Shown: positions 1-8,481 of the stretch, in pieces
Layout: every line of letters begins with the position of its first letter
Position numbering within the stretch: the first letter of the stretch is position 1
Assembly (NCBI GenBank): GCA_035559535.1
Contig: DATMBG010000042.1
Coordinates: 76,063-140,062, forward strand
Reading direction: 5' to 3'
Length of the DNA: 64,000 bases
From: Candidatus Limnocylindrales bacterium
GTDB lineage: Bacteria > Moduliflexota > Moduliflexia > Moduliflexales > JAUQPW01
Made by a program: the position numbers and the translations under genes
Notes under the pieces: generated by a model
Told to the model about the DNA's origin: nothing
Database searches by the model: none
What the model saw: the letters and a program-made list of their open reading frames with translations, nothing else

Positions 1-1029
1 ACGAAGCGGGGTATATTCTTCGTAGGTGTCGTAACGGACTATTTTTCGTTGGGAAAGTATGATGGATTTCAAACTTGTGTAGAAGGTGGAACTCTCTTCC
101 ACGTAGTAATATGAACCTCCTCCGGCTACCGCCATCCGACGCAGGATCTCTTCATCCAATGAGGAAGTTTGGATAGAACTGGTAGGGTCGTCGGGGTTTG
201 TTCGGTAGTAACTCACCACACGTCCCTTCTCATCCTGGGTCTTTACCAATAGCACCTCCTCGGCATGACGTACACCCAGGGCGTCTTCTTTTATTTTTCC
301 TATTCCGACCGTATAGAGGAGAATACGAGGATTCTTGGTATGAAGGTCATTTATTCTGCGAATCGCTTCGAGGCGATTTTGCTCCGAACCCCCTTCCTTG
401 CCCCCATCGGAGATTAAAATCCCCACATCCGTGGTATCGGAATCCGCAGGAAATCGCGAAAGAAGATCTTCCCACGCGACGATTGCGGCCTGAAGGCTTG
501 TACCCGGTACATCGATGGTATTTTCGTCTACGGCCTGAATATAGGAGGTAATTTCGTAAGGACTCGTTGAGAAAAGAAAGGAGGTTGGAAATGCCGCACC
601 GGCAAAGGGGATAACGGCCACCTGATAATTGCCACCGATTTCCTCATTGCTCCAGAGGAAATCCACCAGATCTTGAAGGGTTTTTTTGGCAACGGCAAGA
701 CGACTTGGCTCCAGATCCCGTGCATAAGCCATGGACAGGGAGGTATCCAGGAGAAAGGTGATACGGATGCCGGTAAAAACAGGTTTCTCCTGAATCTTTT
801 TTTTCATGGGTTCGGCAAGGACCATCAGGAAGAGCAGATAGACTATACAGTATAAGATCCATCGGGTAACGACAACCCTTCTCTTCGGGAGGGTGGAACC
901 TCTGAGATGCATCTGGATCCAGGGGTCTGCTAATACCTGCTCACGCTTCCGGTACGCGTACCAGGCACCCAGAAGAATCAAGGGGATCAGTATACTTCCC
1001 CACAGCCATTCAGGTTTTTGGAATATCAC
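1..1029 (-). CDS. VWA-domain membrane protein, MxaL/BatA-like (3' end outside window)
   Basis: The reading frame stays open from about 1059 to the left edge, so the C-terminus is missing. Two membrane segments near the N-terminus (about residues 9-23 and 57-72) are followed by a von Willebrand A domain. Its metal site is visible: DTSLS at residues 95-99, a downstream VPGTS threonine and an ILISDGG aspartate. I chose GTG at 1029 because it gives the family-like beginning MIFQKPEWLW; a TTG at 1059 is an alternative. It is the last visible gene of a four-gene minus-strand cluster. The order VWA - helical membrane protein - VWA - large exported protein matches mxaL-K-C-A, whose products help mature the methanol dehydrogenase metal site. 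BatA of the Bat/MoxR system is the alternative. The VWA fold is certain, the pathway inferred. Confidence 0.8.
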   Translation of the reverse strand, partial: MIFQKPEWLWGSILIPLILLGAWYAYRKREQVLADPWIQMHLRGSTLPKRRVVVTRWILYCIVYLLFLMVLAEPMKKKIQEKPVFTGIRITFLLDTSLSMAYARDLEPSRLAVAKKTLQDLVDFLWSNEEIGGNYQVAVIPFAGAAFPTSFLFSTSPYEITSYIQAVDENTIDVPGTSLQAAIVAWEDLLSRFPADSDTTDVGILISDGGKEGGSEQNRLEAIRRINDLHTKNPRILLYTVGIGKIKEDALGVRHAEEVLLVKTQDEKGRVVSYYRTNPDDPTSSIQTSSLDEEILRRMAVAGGGSYYYVEESSTFYTSLKSIILSQRKIVRYDTYEEYTPLR

Positions 1030-1092
1030 GCTCCAGGGCCCTTTTTCCCCGTCCTCCAACCCCGGGAAGGGGGAAAGGAAGCAAGAATTCGA

Positions 1093-1872
1093 TTAATGGG
1101 TTCTTCCGGCAGGTACATCATTCATCTGGATTTTCTCATTGGGGCGTTGAGGCAACATTTTCAGGATGATCTGTCGTTGTTGCGTGCTATCTCCTGTGAG
1201 GGAACCGGCTTTCTCCAAAGCCTTTTGGTTTTGTTCCAAGAGTTCAAGGGCCGTCTGGGCATTGCGATCTTTTGGTAGGTAAGCGAGGACTTTCTTGAGT
1301 TTGCTCCGCGCAACTTCGGTGAAATCGGAGAGTTTGGTGGCATCCTCTCCGGCAAAGATAGATCTTTCCACAGCAAATAAGGCAAACCGGTACAACCACT
1401 GCGCGGTTAAGATGGGATCATCGAAAGTTTCAGGAAGAAGCGCTACAACCCCATCTGCTTTTGTTGCCATGTCCATGGCCTCATTTAAATATCTCTTGGC
1501 CTCGGGGTGATTTTTGCTGTAAAGGAGGAATTGTTGTGCTCTGGCGACCTTTTTTTCCATTTGGAGCATGTAGCTTTCTGCAAGTTTTGCCATAAGCAGA
1601 TTCTTGATACGAGCCTGTTCTTTCTCCTCTATCACCCTAGAGAGTTTGGGGAATTGATCTTTCAGGATCGCTTCCCAGGCTTCAGGAGAAGAAGCTTTTT
1701 TCATCTCGTCATTTATTTCACGGATTAAGGCCTCTATTTCCTTTTGTTCCTCGACCACACGCCTTTGATATAAGGCTTCTTCACGGGCACGTTTCTGCAT
1801 CGCCTGTTTTATCCAAAAGCCCTCGCCGAGAAAAAGTATTGTAAGAATGGTATAGATTATTAACCGTCCCAT
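1093..1872 (-). CDS. MxaK-like helical membrane-anchored protein
   Basis: A 259-residue protein with one N-terminal membrane segment (about residues 3-21) and a long, charged, mostly helical body that resembles a TPR-like fold. Nothing in it looks catalytic. It lies between two VWA-domain genes, 64 bases before the downstream one. MxaK of methylotrophs occupies the same position between MxaC and MxaL and is likewise a single-anchor protein of modest size, so the assignment rests on position and topology rather than on a diagnostic motif. An alternative is a TPR protein of a Bat operon. The start ATG gives a proper membrane anchor directly. Confidence 0.6.
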   Translation of the reverse strand: MGRLIIYTILTILFLGEGFWIKQAMQKRAREEALYQRRVVEEQKEIEALIREINDEMKKASSPEAWEAILKDQFPKLSRVIEEKEQARIKNLLMAKLAESYMLQMEKKVARAQQFLLYSKNHPEAKRYLNEAMDMATKADGVVALLPETFDDPILTAQWLYRFALFAVERSIFAGEDATKLSDFTEVARSKLKKVLAYLPKDRNAQTALELLEQNQKALEKAGSLTGDSTQQRQIILKMLPQRPNEKIQMNDVPAGRTH

Positions 1873-1965
1873 AAAAGGATTGTAATCCTGGGTCAGAAGT
1901 CCGGAGCCAGAACTTTCTCTTTCTTTGCTTTGATTTCCGGCTTTTGACCTCCGGCTATAAGGCTG

Positions 1966-3255
1966 TTATATCTCTCCGGTAAGTGAACGGGCAAAGGTAT
2001 ATTCTGCAATCCCCCAGCAGAGAAAAAAGACGAACCCTGCCAATATAAACCATCGACTATACGAAGCACGTTTTGGGATTTGTATAGTGGTGAAGTGATT
2101 GAGATGTTTTTCAAAAATTTCCTTTACTGCCTGTTCCATATTAACCAAGGGGTCGTCCTTTCGTACCAGAAGGAAATCCCCGCCGGTTTCTTGCGCTGCC
2201 AATTTAAGTTGGACAAGAAAATTTTCGATGGAGATAAAATAAATGGGAAGCTTTAAATAAGCCGCAAACTCCAATAATTTCCAGAGAGAGGGATCCCGGG
2301 TTTCGAAAGACTTCAGGTCGTCATAGACTGCGTCAGTAAAAATCAAGATGGTCCATTCCTGGATTTTCGGTTGGATAGAACTCATTTTTTTGCTAAGTTC
2401 AGGAGGAAGTACAAAGTGTCCGCTTTGAGGTCGCAAAGCTTTCCTGAGGAGATTCATTTCATCTTCTGTAAAAATAGATTCCCTGGCTACCCTTAGGGCC
2501 TGTTCTAAGCCTGTGGAAGGGACGAACGCGGAGCCTGTAGGAGGAAGAAGTGTTGGATTGGTCGACGGGGTATTTGGCTCTGAGGCATAGCGAAAGATGA
2601 GGTTTGAAAGGGCTGCATAGAAAGCGATATGAATGTTGGTGTCTCCTCCCAGAATCACCGGACTCCACTCGAAACGCTCGACCTGATCTCGGAGCCTTCG
2701 GTAATCGGTACTTGGAAAAAGAATCACGGCAGGGTCTCGGGCAAAGGCCATAAGGGAGATAAGCGGTTTCTTTTTTTGATAGGGAGAGAGGGCTGCTGCT
2801 TCGGTCATATCCACGAATTTCTTAAGGGCACGGCACATCCCTTTCATTCTTGGATATAGCTCGATTTCCTCTTCAGCCAGGCAGGTAATGGGTTTTACTC
2901 CGGGATAGACATTCAGGGTCTTGCGCTCAAACATGGAACCTGAGGAATCCACCAGCAGGAGTATGTTGGGAGTTTCCAGTTTTTCTTCAGTCCAGAAATA
3001 GCCATGGGTAATCTCCGCAAGGGCCAGGATCACCGATAGGTAGGTCAGGGTCTTAAAAACCGTTGGAAGTACGAAGTGGATCCGACTTTGCCATTGCCTG
3101 AGTCGTTCACGGAAGGTCAGGTACTCCGGCTTTACATGGAGGTGTGCTTTTTGAAGCGCATAACGACGTACCCTGAAGAGGAATTCAACCAAAACAACAG
3201 GTAAGAGTAATAACCATTCAGGGTGTGAGGCTTCATATCCAAATATTTCAAACAT
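1966..3255 (-). CDS. VWA-domain membrane protein, MxaC-like
   Basis: A 429-residue protein. An N-terminal hydrophobic stretch and a second membrane segment (about residues 72-85) precede a von Willebrand A domain. The metal-ion site reads LLLVDSSGSM near residue 100, and a later TILIFTDAVYDD strand supplies the downstream aspartate. A C-terminal membrane segment (about residues 399-420, FILAGFVFFLCW) would anchor the domain in the periplasm from both ends. The domain is longer than usual because of an insertion around residues 225-290. It starts 18 bases after the preceding 555-residue gene, so the two are probably co-transcribed. Position and topology match MxaC of the methanol dehydrogenase maturation cluster; BatB is the alternative. 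Confidence 0.75.
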   Translation of the reverse strand: MFEIFGYEASHPEWLLLLPVVLVEFLFRVRRYALQKAHLHVKPEYLTFRERLRQWQSRIHFVLPTVFKTLTYLSVILALAEITHGYFWTEEKLETPNILLLVDSSGSMFERKTLNVYPGVKPITCLAEEEIELYPRMKGMCRALKKFVDMTEAAALSPYQKKKPLISLMAFARDPAVILFPSTDYRRLRDQVERFEWSPVILGGDTNIHIAFYAALSNLIFRYASEPNTPSTNPTLLPPTGSAFVPSTGLEQALRVARESIFTEDEMNLLRKALRPQSGHFVLPPELSKKMSSIQPKIQEWTILIFTDAVYDDLKSFETRDPSLWKLLEFAAYLKLPIYFISIENFLVQLKLAAQETGGDFLLVRKDDPLVNMEQAVKEIFEKHLNHFTTIQIPKRASYSRWFILAGFVFFLCWGIAEYTFARSLTGEI

Positions 3256-3273
3256 GGCTGGCTTCCTTCAAAC

Positions 3274-4941
3274 CTAGGATCCCATTTTCAGACGCTTCAG
3301 GGACATAATCAAGGACTTGACATCGGAGGTTAATCGGGTCAGCGTCTCTTCTTGAAGGGTAAAATTCGGCCGGTAAACCTTCTCTAACTCCCTATAGATT
3401 GTTTTAAGGAGGTCACGTTCCTTTTCATCTAACCGACTGCCACAGTTTTCCATCACTTCGCCAAGTCCTGGGTGGGGGCTTAACTCACCGGGAAAGAGGT
3501 TTTTCAATGCCAGGGAGAGGGCCTCATAGACCTTTTCATAACTTTCGAGGGAAGGATGTTGCTGGGCTTCATTTAAAAGCTGCATACAGACCTCTTGCCA
3601 GGGTTTTTCAAGGGGTCCGCGAGGAATCTGTCGATTCCTCTGTTGCAAGAGGGTTCTCCCCCTTACCAGGCTGGCGATACCGAATAGACCTGCCAGGATA
3701 AACGAGGCATAGGAGAGTAAGACAGGTCTAAATGGGAGCTTGGCTATAAAGGGAATAGAATCCAGTCTGGAGGATGAGATAAAAGGAGCAGCGGGAAGGG
3801 GAGTAACCTGAATTTCAGGAACAGTCAGCAAAGTTGCCGGAGGAAATGAGGTTACAACTCCTGCAAGATGGGAAATTACAAAGAAGTTGGCAATATTGGT
3901 AGTAATCGTCTTTAACTCTCCATTCTCGGTAAAGTTAATAGGAGGCCCAGAAATTACCCACTTTCCAACGGAATCGGTACCTGTAGCCTGTACTTCAAAA
4001 AGGCGCAACTTCCAGGTCAGGGTTACGATCTCTCCAGATCCATTACGAACTCTGTTGACCTCGGGTTCTGGAGAAACCTCAAAATATCTGGCCTTACCTC
4101 CACTGACAGGTTTAGGAATAAACTCTGCACTTCCCAAAGGGGAAATCAGTTTAGGATCTATCTGAATCCGCTCTGGAGCAAAATTTTGAATGATCAAAGA
4201 AACCGTCCTGACCTCATCTAACTGCCCGGTTTCGGGAGTGACCTTAAGTTCCGCAATAACTGGGGGGTGAAGATAATGAAATCTGGGATAGGCACGACGT
4301 ACCCATGAGTCGGTGGCGGCAAGATTTACAAGGCGTAAAAGCGTTAAGGGGGGTTTAATTTCCGAAAAAGAAATGTGAAAGGTACTGTTCTCGGATACGG
4401 TTACGGCTCCAACTGTAAAGTCACCATATTTTTTCAACTCTTGAAGGATATGCTCCTGTAAATCCTGGACTGAAAAGAATTCCTTGGGTTCGATCACCAT
4501 CCCCGTCATTTCTGCTGCAATCCCATGGACCAGGTAGACGAACTCAGCACGGGCAACCTCAGAGGTGTTGATAAGATTTACAGCCTCTACGATCTTTGCC
4601 GGAGGAATCGTTTCCTCAAACTGGACAAACCATCGATTCGTCGGCATATTCCAGTTCATTTCCGGTTTATATTCACGAAGAGGAAACCCTGAAAGGGTTT
4701 TTGAGAGAAATTCCTCTTGTTTTTCCGGTAGTGCGTAAGAGAGTGTAAATTGAACAATGATTCTCGGTGCAAGCTCTAATGGCTCCCGCACGTTAACATC
4801 CTCGGTGTACGAATACATCTCCCCTAAACTGATGGCAGGATAAGCCTGACATTCCAGCCCGGCAAGCATCCAGAATGTAAACAAACTCAGCAGGCTAAGA
4901 CCCATGGTGAAAAGAAGAAGGACTTGCTTTGGCATTCTCAT
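3274..4941 (-). CDS. Large exported protein, MxaA/BatD-like
   Basis: A 555-residue protein with a signal sequence (about residues 5-33), a long beta-rich extracytoplasmic region, one membrane segment near residues 408-427 (LLSYASFILAGLFGIASLV) and a cytoplasmic tail of about 125 residues rich in charged helices. This topology is that of MxaA and of BatD. It is longer than typical MxaA because of an extra N-terminal domain of about 200 residues. It heads the block followed by two VWA genes and an MxaK-like gene, which favours the MxaA reading. Its start overlaps the end of the small upstream reading frame by four bases (ATGA). No catalytic motif is seen. Confidence 0.6.
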   Translation of the reverse strand: MRMPKQVLLLFTMGLSLLSLFTFWMLAGLECQAYPAISLGEMYSYTEDVNVREPLELAPRIIVQFTLSYALPEKQEEFLSKTLSGFPLREYKPEMNWNMPTNRWFVQFEETIPPAKIVEAVNLINTSEVARAEFVYLVHGIAAEMTGMVIEPKEFFSVQDLQEHILQELKKYGDFTVGAVTVSENSTFHISFSEIKPPLTLLRLVNLAATDSWVRRAYPRFHYLHPPVIAELKVTPETGQLDEVRTVSLIIQNFAPERIQIDPKLISPLGSAEFIPKPVSGGKARYFEVSPEPEVNRVRNGSGEIVTLTWKLRLFEVQATGTDSVGKWVISGPPINFTENGELKTITTNIANFFVISHLAGVVTSFPPATLLTVPEIQVTPLPAAPFISSSRLDSIPFIAKLPFRPVLLSYASFILAGLFGIASLVRGRTLLQQRNRQIPRGPLEKPWQEVCMQLLNEAQQHPSLESYEKVYEALSLALKNLFPGELSPHPGLGEVMENCGSRLDEKERDLLKTIYRELEKVYRPNFTLQEETLTRLTSDVKSLIMSLKRLKMGS

Positions 4942-5390
4942 GATGATATCTCCTCATGGGATTTTTGACCCTTCTGAGAGAGAGAATTATTTTTAAATCT
5001 ACTCTCTTCTACGTTGGTGTCAAGGGTCTGACAGAATTTAATCTTATCCCTATTCAAGGACCTGGATTGGACTTTCTCCTTGACCTTCACCCCTATAGAA
5101 TTTATCCTCTCAGAAAAAGAGATTAAAAGCAAGAGATTTCTTAAAATTTGTAACTGTAACAATTTAGTAGGTGTCACTTTTTCTGTCTGAACACCCCCCT
5201 GGCCCCCTCCAGGAGGGACTGATATGGGGTTGCTACTGCTGAAGTCCCCCCCTAGGAGGACCAGGGGAGTGTTTCTTTTTCCATCGGATTTGATCCTTCC
5301 GCTTTTGATAAGTTTATGAATCGCCATACGAGTTACATCCTGCAGATCCACCGCTTCTGTGACCTTCCTCAAATCGTCTTGAGATTCCAT
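4938..5390 (-). CDS. Hypothetical 150-residue protein, partly repeat-derived
   Basis: The first 40 residues have a helix-rich, DNA-binding-like look (VTRMAIHKLIKSGRIK). The middle (NTPLVLLGGDF ... PPGGGQGGVQ) is translated from a C-rich intergenic repeat whose relative occurs at 52.36 kb. The frame overlaps the following gene by four bases, which supports translation, but a low-complexity repeat in the middle argues that this is a short gene interrupted by a repeat, or no gene at all. No family recognised. Confidence 0.3.
   Translation of the reverse strand: MESQDDLRKVTEAVDLQDVTRMAIHKLIKSGRIKSDGKRNTPLVLLGGDFSSSNPISVPPGGGQGGVQTEKVTPTKLLQLQILRNLLLLISFSERINSIGVKVKEKVQSRSLNRDKIKFCQTLDTNVEESRFKNNSLSQKGQKSHEEISS
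5155..5213. repeat. Dispersed repeat, copy 1 (second copy at 52362)
   Basis: A stretch beginning GTAACAATTTAGTAGG and continuing through a CACTTTTTCT element to a C-rich tail is repeated almost exactly at 52362-52410. The two copies are 47 kb apart. Here it lies inside the doubtful 4938-5390 reading frame. Confidence 0.75.
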
Positions 5391-5398
5391 GAAAAAAC

Positions 5399-5421
5399 GA
5401 TCTACACCTATAAAGTAGATC
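5399..5421. promoter_or_regulatory. Small inverted repeat upstream of the mxa-like cluster
   Basis: GATCTAC and GTAGATC form a perfect 7-base inverted repeat with a 9-base spacer, just upstream of the first minus-strand start at 5390. It could be an operator or a leader hairpin. Position is the only functional evidence. Confidence 0.3.
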
Positions 5422-5660
5422 AGTCAAGGAAATTTTTCACAAAAGCGCAAGAACGGGGTTGTAGGGGCATCTTCACACCTGCGTAATTTTTTTATTGACG
5501 ACGCCAGATAAAGGTGTAAAACTCCCTCCTGAATTTTTACCACATATCCTCAGGCGGGTTTAAAACCCGTTCCTACGTTGGACTCAACCTAGACGTTTCT
5601 CTGACTCCGAACCCGCGACGGAAAGGACGTCGGGGGAGTCAGTGATACAGGGAGGATCAC

Positions 5661-6374
5661 ATGACCGGCCAGATTCGGATTCCGGCCAAGGAACTGGGAG
5701 AGCTGACCCTGCCGGATTTCTGCCCCTGCTGCTTCTGGATTAAGCTCCATCTGCCGGAAGGACTACCTTTTCAGATCTTCCCCGGAATTTTTAACTCCAT
5801 CGATGCCTACACCAAACGCCTCATCCAGAAATGGTTCGACCAGTATGGAAGACCTCCTTCCTGGCTGTCCGATCTGGGAGATATCCACACATATCGGGAA
5901 CCCCCCCATCATTCAAAGTTTCAGGTTTTTGATCCAGACACTTCCATACTGCTTACCGGAACCCCCGACGCCGTGTTTGTTCAGGCCGATGGATCCTATC
6001 TGATTGCAGACTACAAAACGGCCCGGTTTACTGGTACCCAGGATAAACTCTCTTCCAAATACGAGGTACAGCTTAACGCCTATGCCTACATCGGGGAACA
6101 CTGCGGGCTTTCTCCGGTTTCAGGTCTGGCATTGATTTACCTGGAACCGGTGATCGACGTTAAGGGGGTAGACGAAGAGGATCCTGTAACGCCGGAGGGT
6201 TTTATTCTGGAGTTTTCGGCAAAGATTCTCCCGGTTCGGCTGGACTTCCAGAAGATTCCCCTGTTGGTCCGCAAAGTACGGGAGATTTATGATCAGGATC
6301 GCCCTCCCCGTGGGGTAGATGGATGTAAGAATTGTGAGTTACTCCGGCACCTGATGACCGTTGCTACAGCCTGA
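5661..6374 (+). CDS. PD-(D/E)XK nuclease superfamily protein, Cas4/RecB-like
   Basis: A 237-residue protein. The nuclease core is visible as GTPDAVF followed by YLIADYKTAR (about residues 99-122), the D...DxK arrangement of RecB/Cas4-type nucleases, with a later QLNAYAY helix that usually carries the motif glutamine. Cysteines lie at both ends (C21, C23, C24 and C222, C225), as in Cas4 and AddB proteins that bind an iron-sulfur cluster. A good ribosome site (GGGAGG) precedes the ATG. It stands alone on the plus strand with no cas genes or repeats in view. A second protein of the same superfamily lies at 28045-28923. The substrate is unknown. Confidence 0.75.
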   Translation: MTGQIRIPAKELGELTLPDFCPCCFWIKLHLPEGLPFQIFPGIFNSIDAYTKRLIQKWFDQYGRPPSWLSDLGDIHTYREPPHHSKFQVFDPDTSILLTGTPDAVFVQADGSYLIADYKTARFTGTQDKLSSKYEVQLNAYAYIGEHCGLSPVSGLALIYLEPVIDVKGVDEEDPVTPEGFILEFSAKILPVRLDFQKIPLLVRKVREIYDQDRPPRGVDGCKNCELLRHLMTVATA

Positions 6375-6558
6375 TAGGTAGCAGGTTCAGAGATTTTTTA
6401 GAAAGATGGGCCATGGGGTGCTTATGTTAAGCGTGGTCAGAGTCCTTATGGGGTTTGGGACATATCAGGAAAGGTAAGGGGGGGTGTGAAGAGTGTTTCC
6501 TTAAATTTCCTGCCAAAGTTTATATCCACAGATAAATACCTGTTAATAATTTCCGGGC

Positions 6559-6582
6559 AAGGGTAACCGGCCGGTTACCCTT
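6559..6582. repeat. Perfect 24-bp palindrome
   Basis: AAGGGTAACCGG followed directly by its reverse complement. It may end transcription of the nuclease gene as a strong hairpin, but no T-run follows, so it is not a classical terminator. Confidence 0.6.
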
Positions 6583-7051
6583 ATTCAGTAAAATCTTCCA
6601 GATCACTTATTTTATCTCAAAAGACCGCATTTCGAAACATCTACGGTAGTACTTACAGAAGAATTGGTCGTTTTGTCGGTTGCTGTTATCTTAACCGGGG
6701 TCCTGGCGTATACATCGCAAGTGACCGGTGCCCCTATAAAGGTAAAGGTGCGGATGGACTTGAAGTCTCCCTCTTATAGAGACCGACTCTCCCTCACCCC
6801 CTTCCCCCTCTCCTGAAGCTTCAGGAAAGGGGGTGAGGTGGGGAAGGGGGGGGGAAGGCAGACGGTCGCGCTCTCAGCTGAGCCTTATCCGGGCGTGTAG
6901 GGAGGCAAGGGAGGAACCGTATTGTTTAGGATAGACTTCAATTTGAAAGCGGTATCCTTTGGAGGGAACTTCCGCAGATAAAAAGCTTCAAATTCCCTGT
7001 CGGTTGGGTTATCAAAGCTTCCTCAGAGAATATATACTTCCCCCGGCCCTC

Positions 7052-7155
7052 CATAACCCTTTGAGGATGGCATTTTTCGTGGATCCAATCCGGGCCTTCC
7101 TGATCAATCAATTGGAAAGCCTTCATAACCCTTTGAGAATGGTATTTTTCGTGGA
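7052..7155. repeat. Pair of 32-bp direct repeats
   Basis: Two copies (7052-7083 and 7124-7155) of a sequence beginning CATAACCCTTTGAG and ending ATTTTTCGTGGA, with two mismatches. They are 72 bases apart start to start, just beyond the 3' end of the xdhC-like gene. Only two units exist, so this is not a CRISPR array. Confidence 0.75.
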
Positions 7156-7166
7156 CTGTAGCCTTA

Positions 7167-8297
7167 TTATTTAGACTCTTCTACCGTTCGCAGATGGTGG
7201 GTTCCACCCCGTCGAACCTGGATGAGTTCGGCGACAATACTCACGGCAATTTCCCCCGGATTATCGGCCCCAATATCAAGGCCAATGGGCGCATGAACTC
7301 GATCCAGTAACTCCCTGGGGATCCCTTTTCCTTGAAGTTTGTCCCACATGAGTTTAATTTTTCTTTTACTTCCGATCATTCCAATATATTTGGCCTGACT
7401 CCATACCACCTGTTCCATAATCTTTTCATCGTGCTGATGCCCTCGGGTTACAGCAACGATGTAGGAAGATTCATTAAATCCTGGGGTCAATTTTTTAGCT
7501 ACCGTAGTAAAATCATCGATGATAATCTCATCCGCTTCCGGGAATCGCTCCTTGTTTCCAAACAGGGGGCGATCTTCTATAACGATCAACTTAAAACCGG
7601 CTATTTTGGCTACCTTGGCTATCTCCAGGGAAACATGCCCACCTCCGAACAAATATAAAACCGGCTGGGCCAGTAAGGACTCGATGAAAACCCTGAGGAC
7701 GGTACCTGGGGTTGTATTGAGTTTTTTGGCTTCTTCCTCGGTTAATGTGAAGTTCATGATCTTGAGGATATCCTGACCGAGTATCTTTTGAGCTTCGACC
7801 CGTACTTCTTCTTCAATACGACCCCCTCCGAGGGTTCCAACGGTGGAACCATCTTTTCGGATGAGCATCTTGGAATGCTCTTTAACCAGGTCGTAGGTGG
7901 TATCGGAAATAATCGTTGCCAGGGCAACCGATTGATTCTCATCTCGAAGCCGTACAATCTCCTCAAAAACCTCATCCATCCGCCCCGGTACGATGGGTTC
8001 TGTGAAAAAGTCTACGGTACCTCCACAGTTCAACCCGCTTTCCCCGGCATGTTTTTCAGTTAAAATAAACCGGGAAACTTTGGAAATATCCTGCTTCATG
8101 ACCTCTTTAGCTTCTGCCCAAACATCTGCCTCCATACATCCTCCACCCACCGTCCCTATGATGGTTCCATCCTGTAAAACCAGCATCTTAGATCGGGGAC
8201 TCATGGGAAGAGAACCCTTGCTATTGATAATGGTAGAAAGCGCTGCCCGCTCCCCTCTGGCTTTAGCCCTTAAAATTTCCCTGAATACATCTTTCAT
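7167..8297 (-). CDS. XdhC/CoxI family protein with duplicated N-terminal domain
   Basis: A 376-residue protein of the family that helps insert sulfurated molybdenum cofactor into xanthine/CO dehydrogenase-type enzymes. Two CoxI-like units stand in tandem: MLVLQDGTIIGTVGGGCMEA (about residues 38-57) and MLIRKDGSTVGTLGGGRIEE (about 143-162). A Rossmann-type C-terminal domain follows, beginning LYLFGGGHVS near residue 215, with VAVTRGHQHDE and the conserved YIGMIGSKRK. The first unit keeps the cysteine (GGGC); the second has GGGR. No molybdenum hydroxylase subunit is in the window, so its client is elsewhere. LarC lies upstream, about 185 bases away. Confidence 0.85.
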   Translation of the reverse strand: MKDVFREILRAKARGERAALSTIINSKGSLPMSPRSKMLVLQDGTIIGTVGGGCMEADVWAEAKEVMKQDISKVSRFILTEKHAGESGLNCGGTVDFFTEPIVPGRMDEVFEEIVRLRDENQSVALATIISDTTYDLVKEHSKMLIRKDGSTVGTLGGGRIEEEVRVEAQKILGQDILKIMNFTLTEEEAKKLNTTPGTVLRVFIESLLAQPVLYLFGGGHVSLEIAKVAKIAGFKLIVIEDRPLFGNKERFPEADEIIIDDFTTVAKKLTPGFNESSYIVAVTRGHQHDEKIMEQVVWSQAKYIGMIGSKRKIKLMWDKLQGKGIPRELLDRVHAPIGLDIGADNPGEIAVSIVAELIQVRRGGTHHLRTVEESK

Positions 8298-8481
8298 AAT
8301 TTACCTCTCTTGACGGGTTGTAAGGAAAAAAAGGTAACCCCCCTCCTTTACCCTCCCCGTGGACGGGGAGAGAAGAGGGTTAGTTCTTTCTCTATTTTTA
8401 GAGAATAGGCTCTTCCCAGGGAGGTGTCAAGCATTTTTCCAATTCCAGGTGGACCTCCCAGGGATAAAAAATTCCCTGAGA

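Larger units (their letters stand above)
6375..7166. other. Gene-poor interval with repeats
   Basis: No convincing gene. It contains the perfect palindrome at 6559-6582, a C-rich/G-rich block near 6785-6860 of the kind seen between other genes here, and two 32-bp direct repeats at 7052 and 7124. Short frames of 60-70 codons in both directions overlap these repeats and resemble nothing I know. Confidence 0.6.

Noticed and set aside
7052-7155. CRISPR array
   Set aside because: Only two repeat units and no cas genes in the window.
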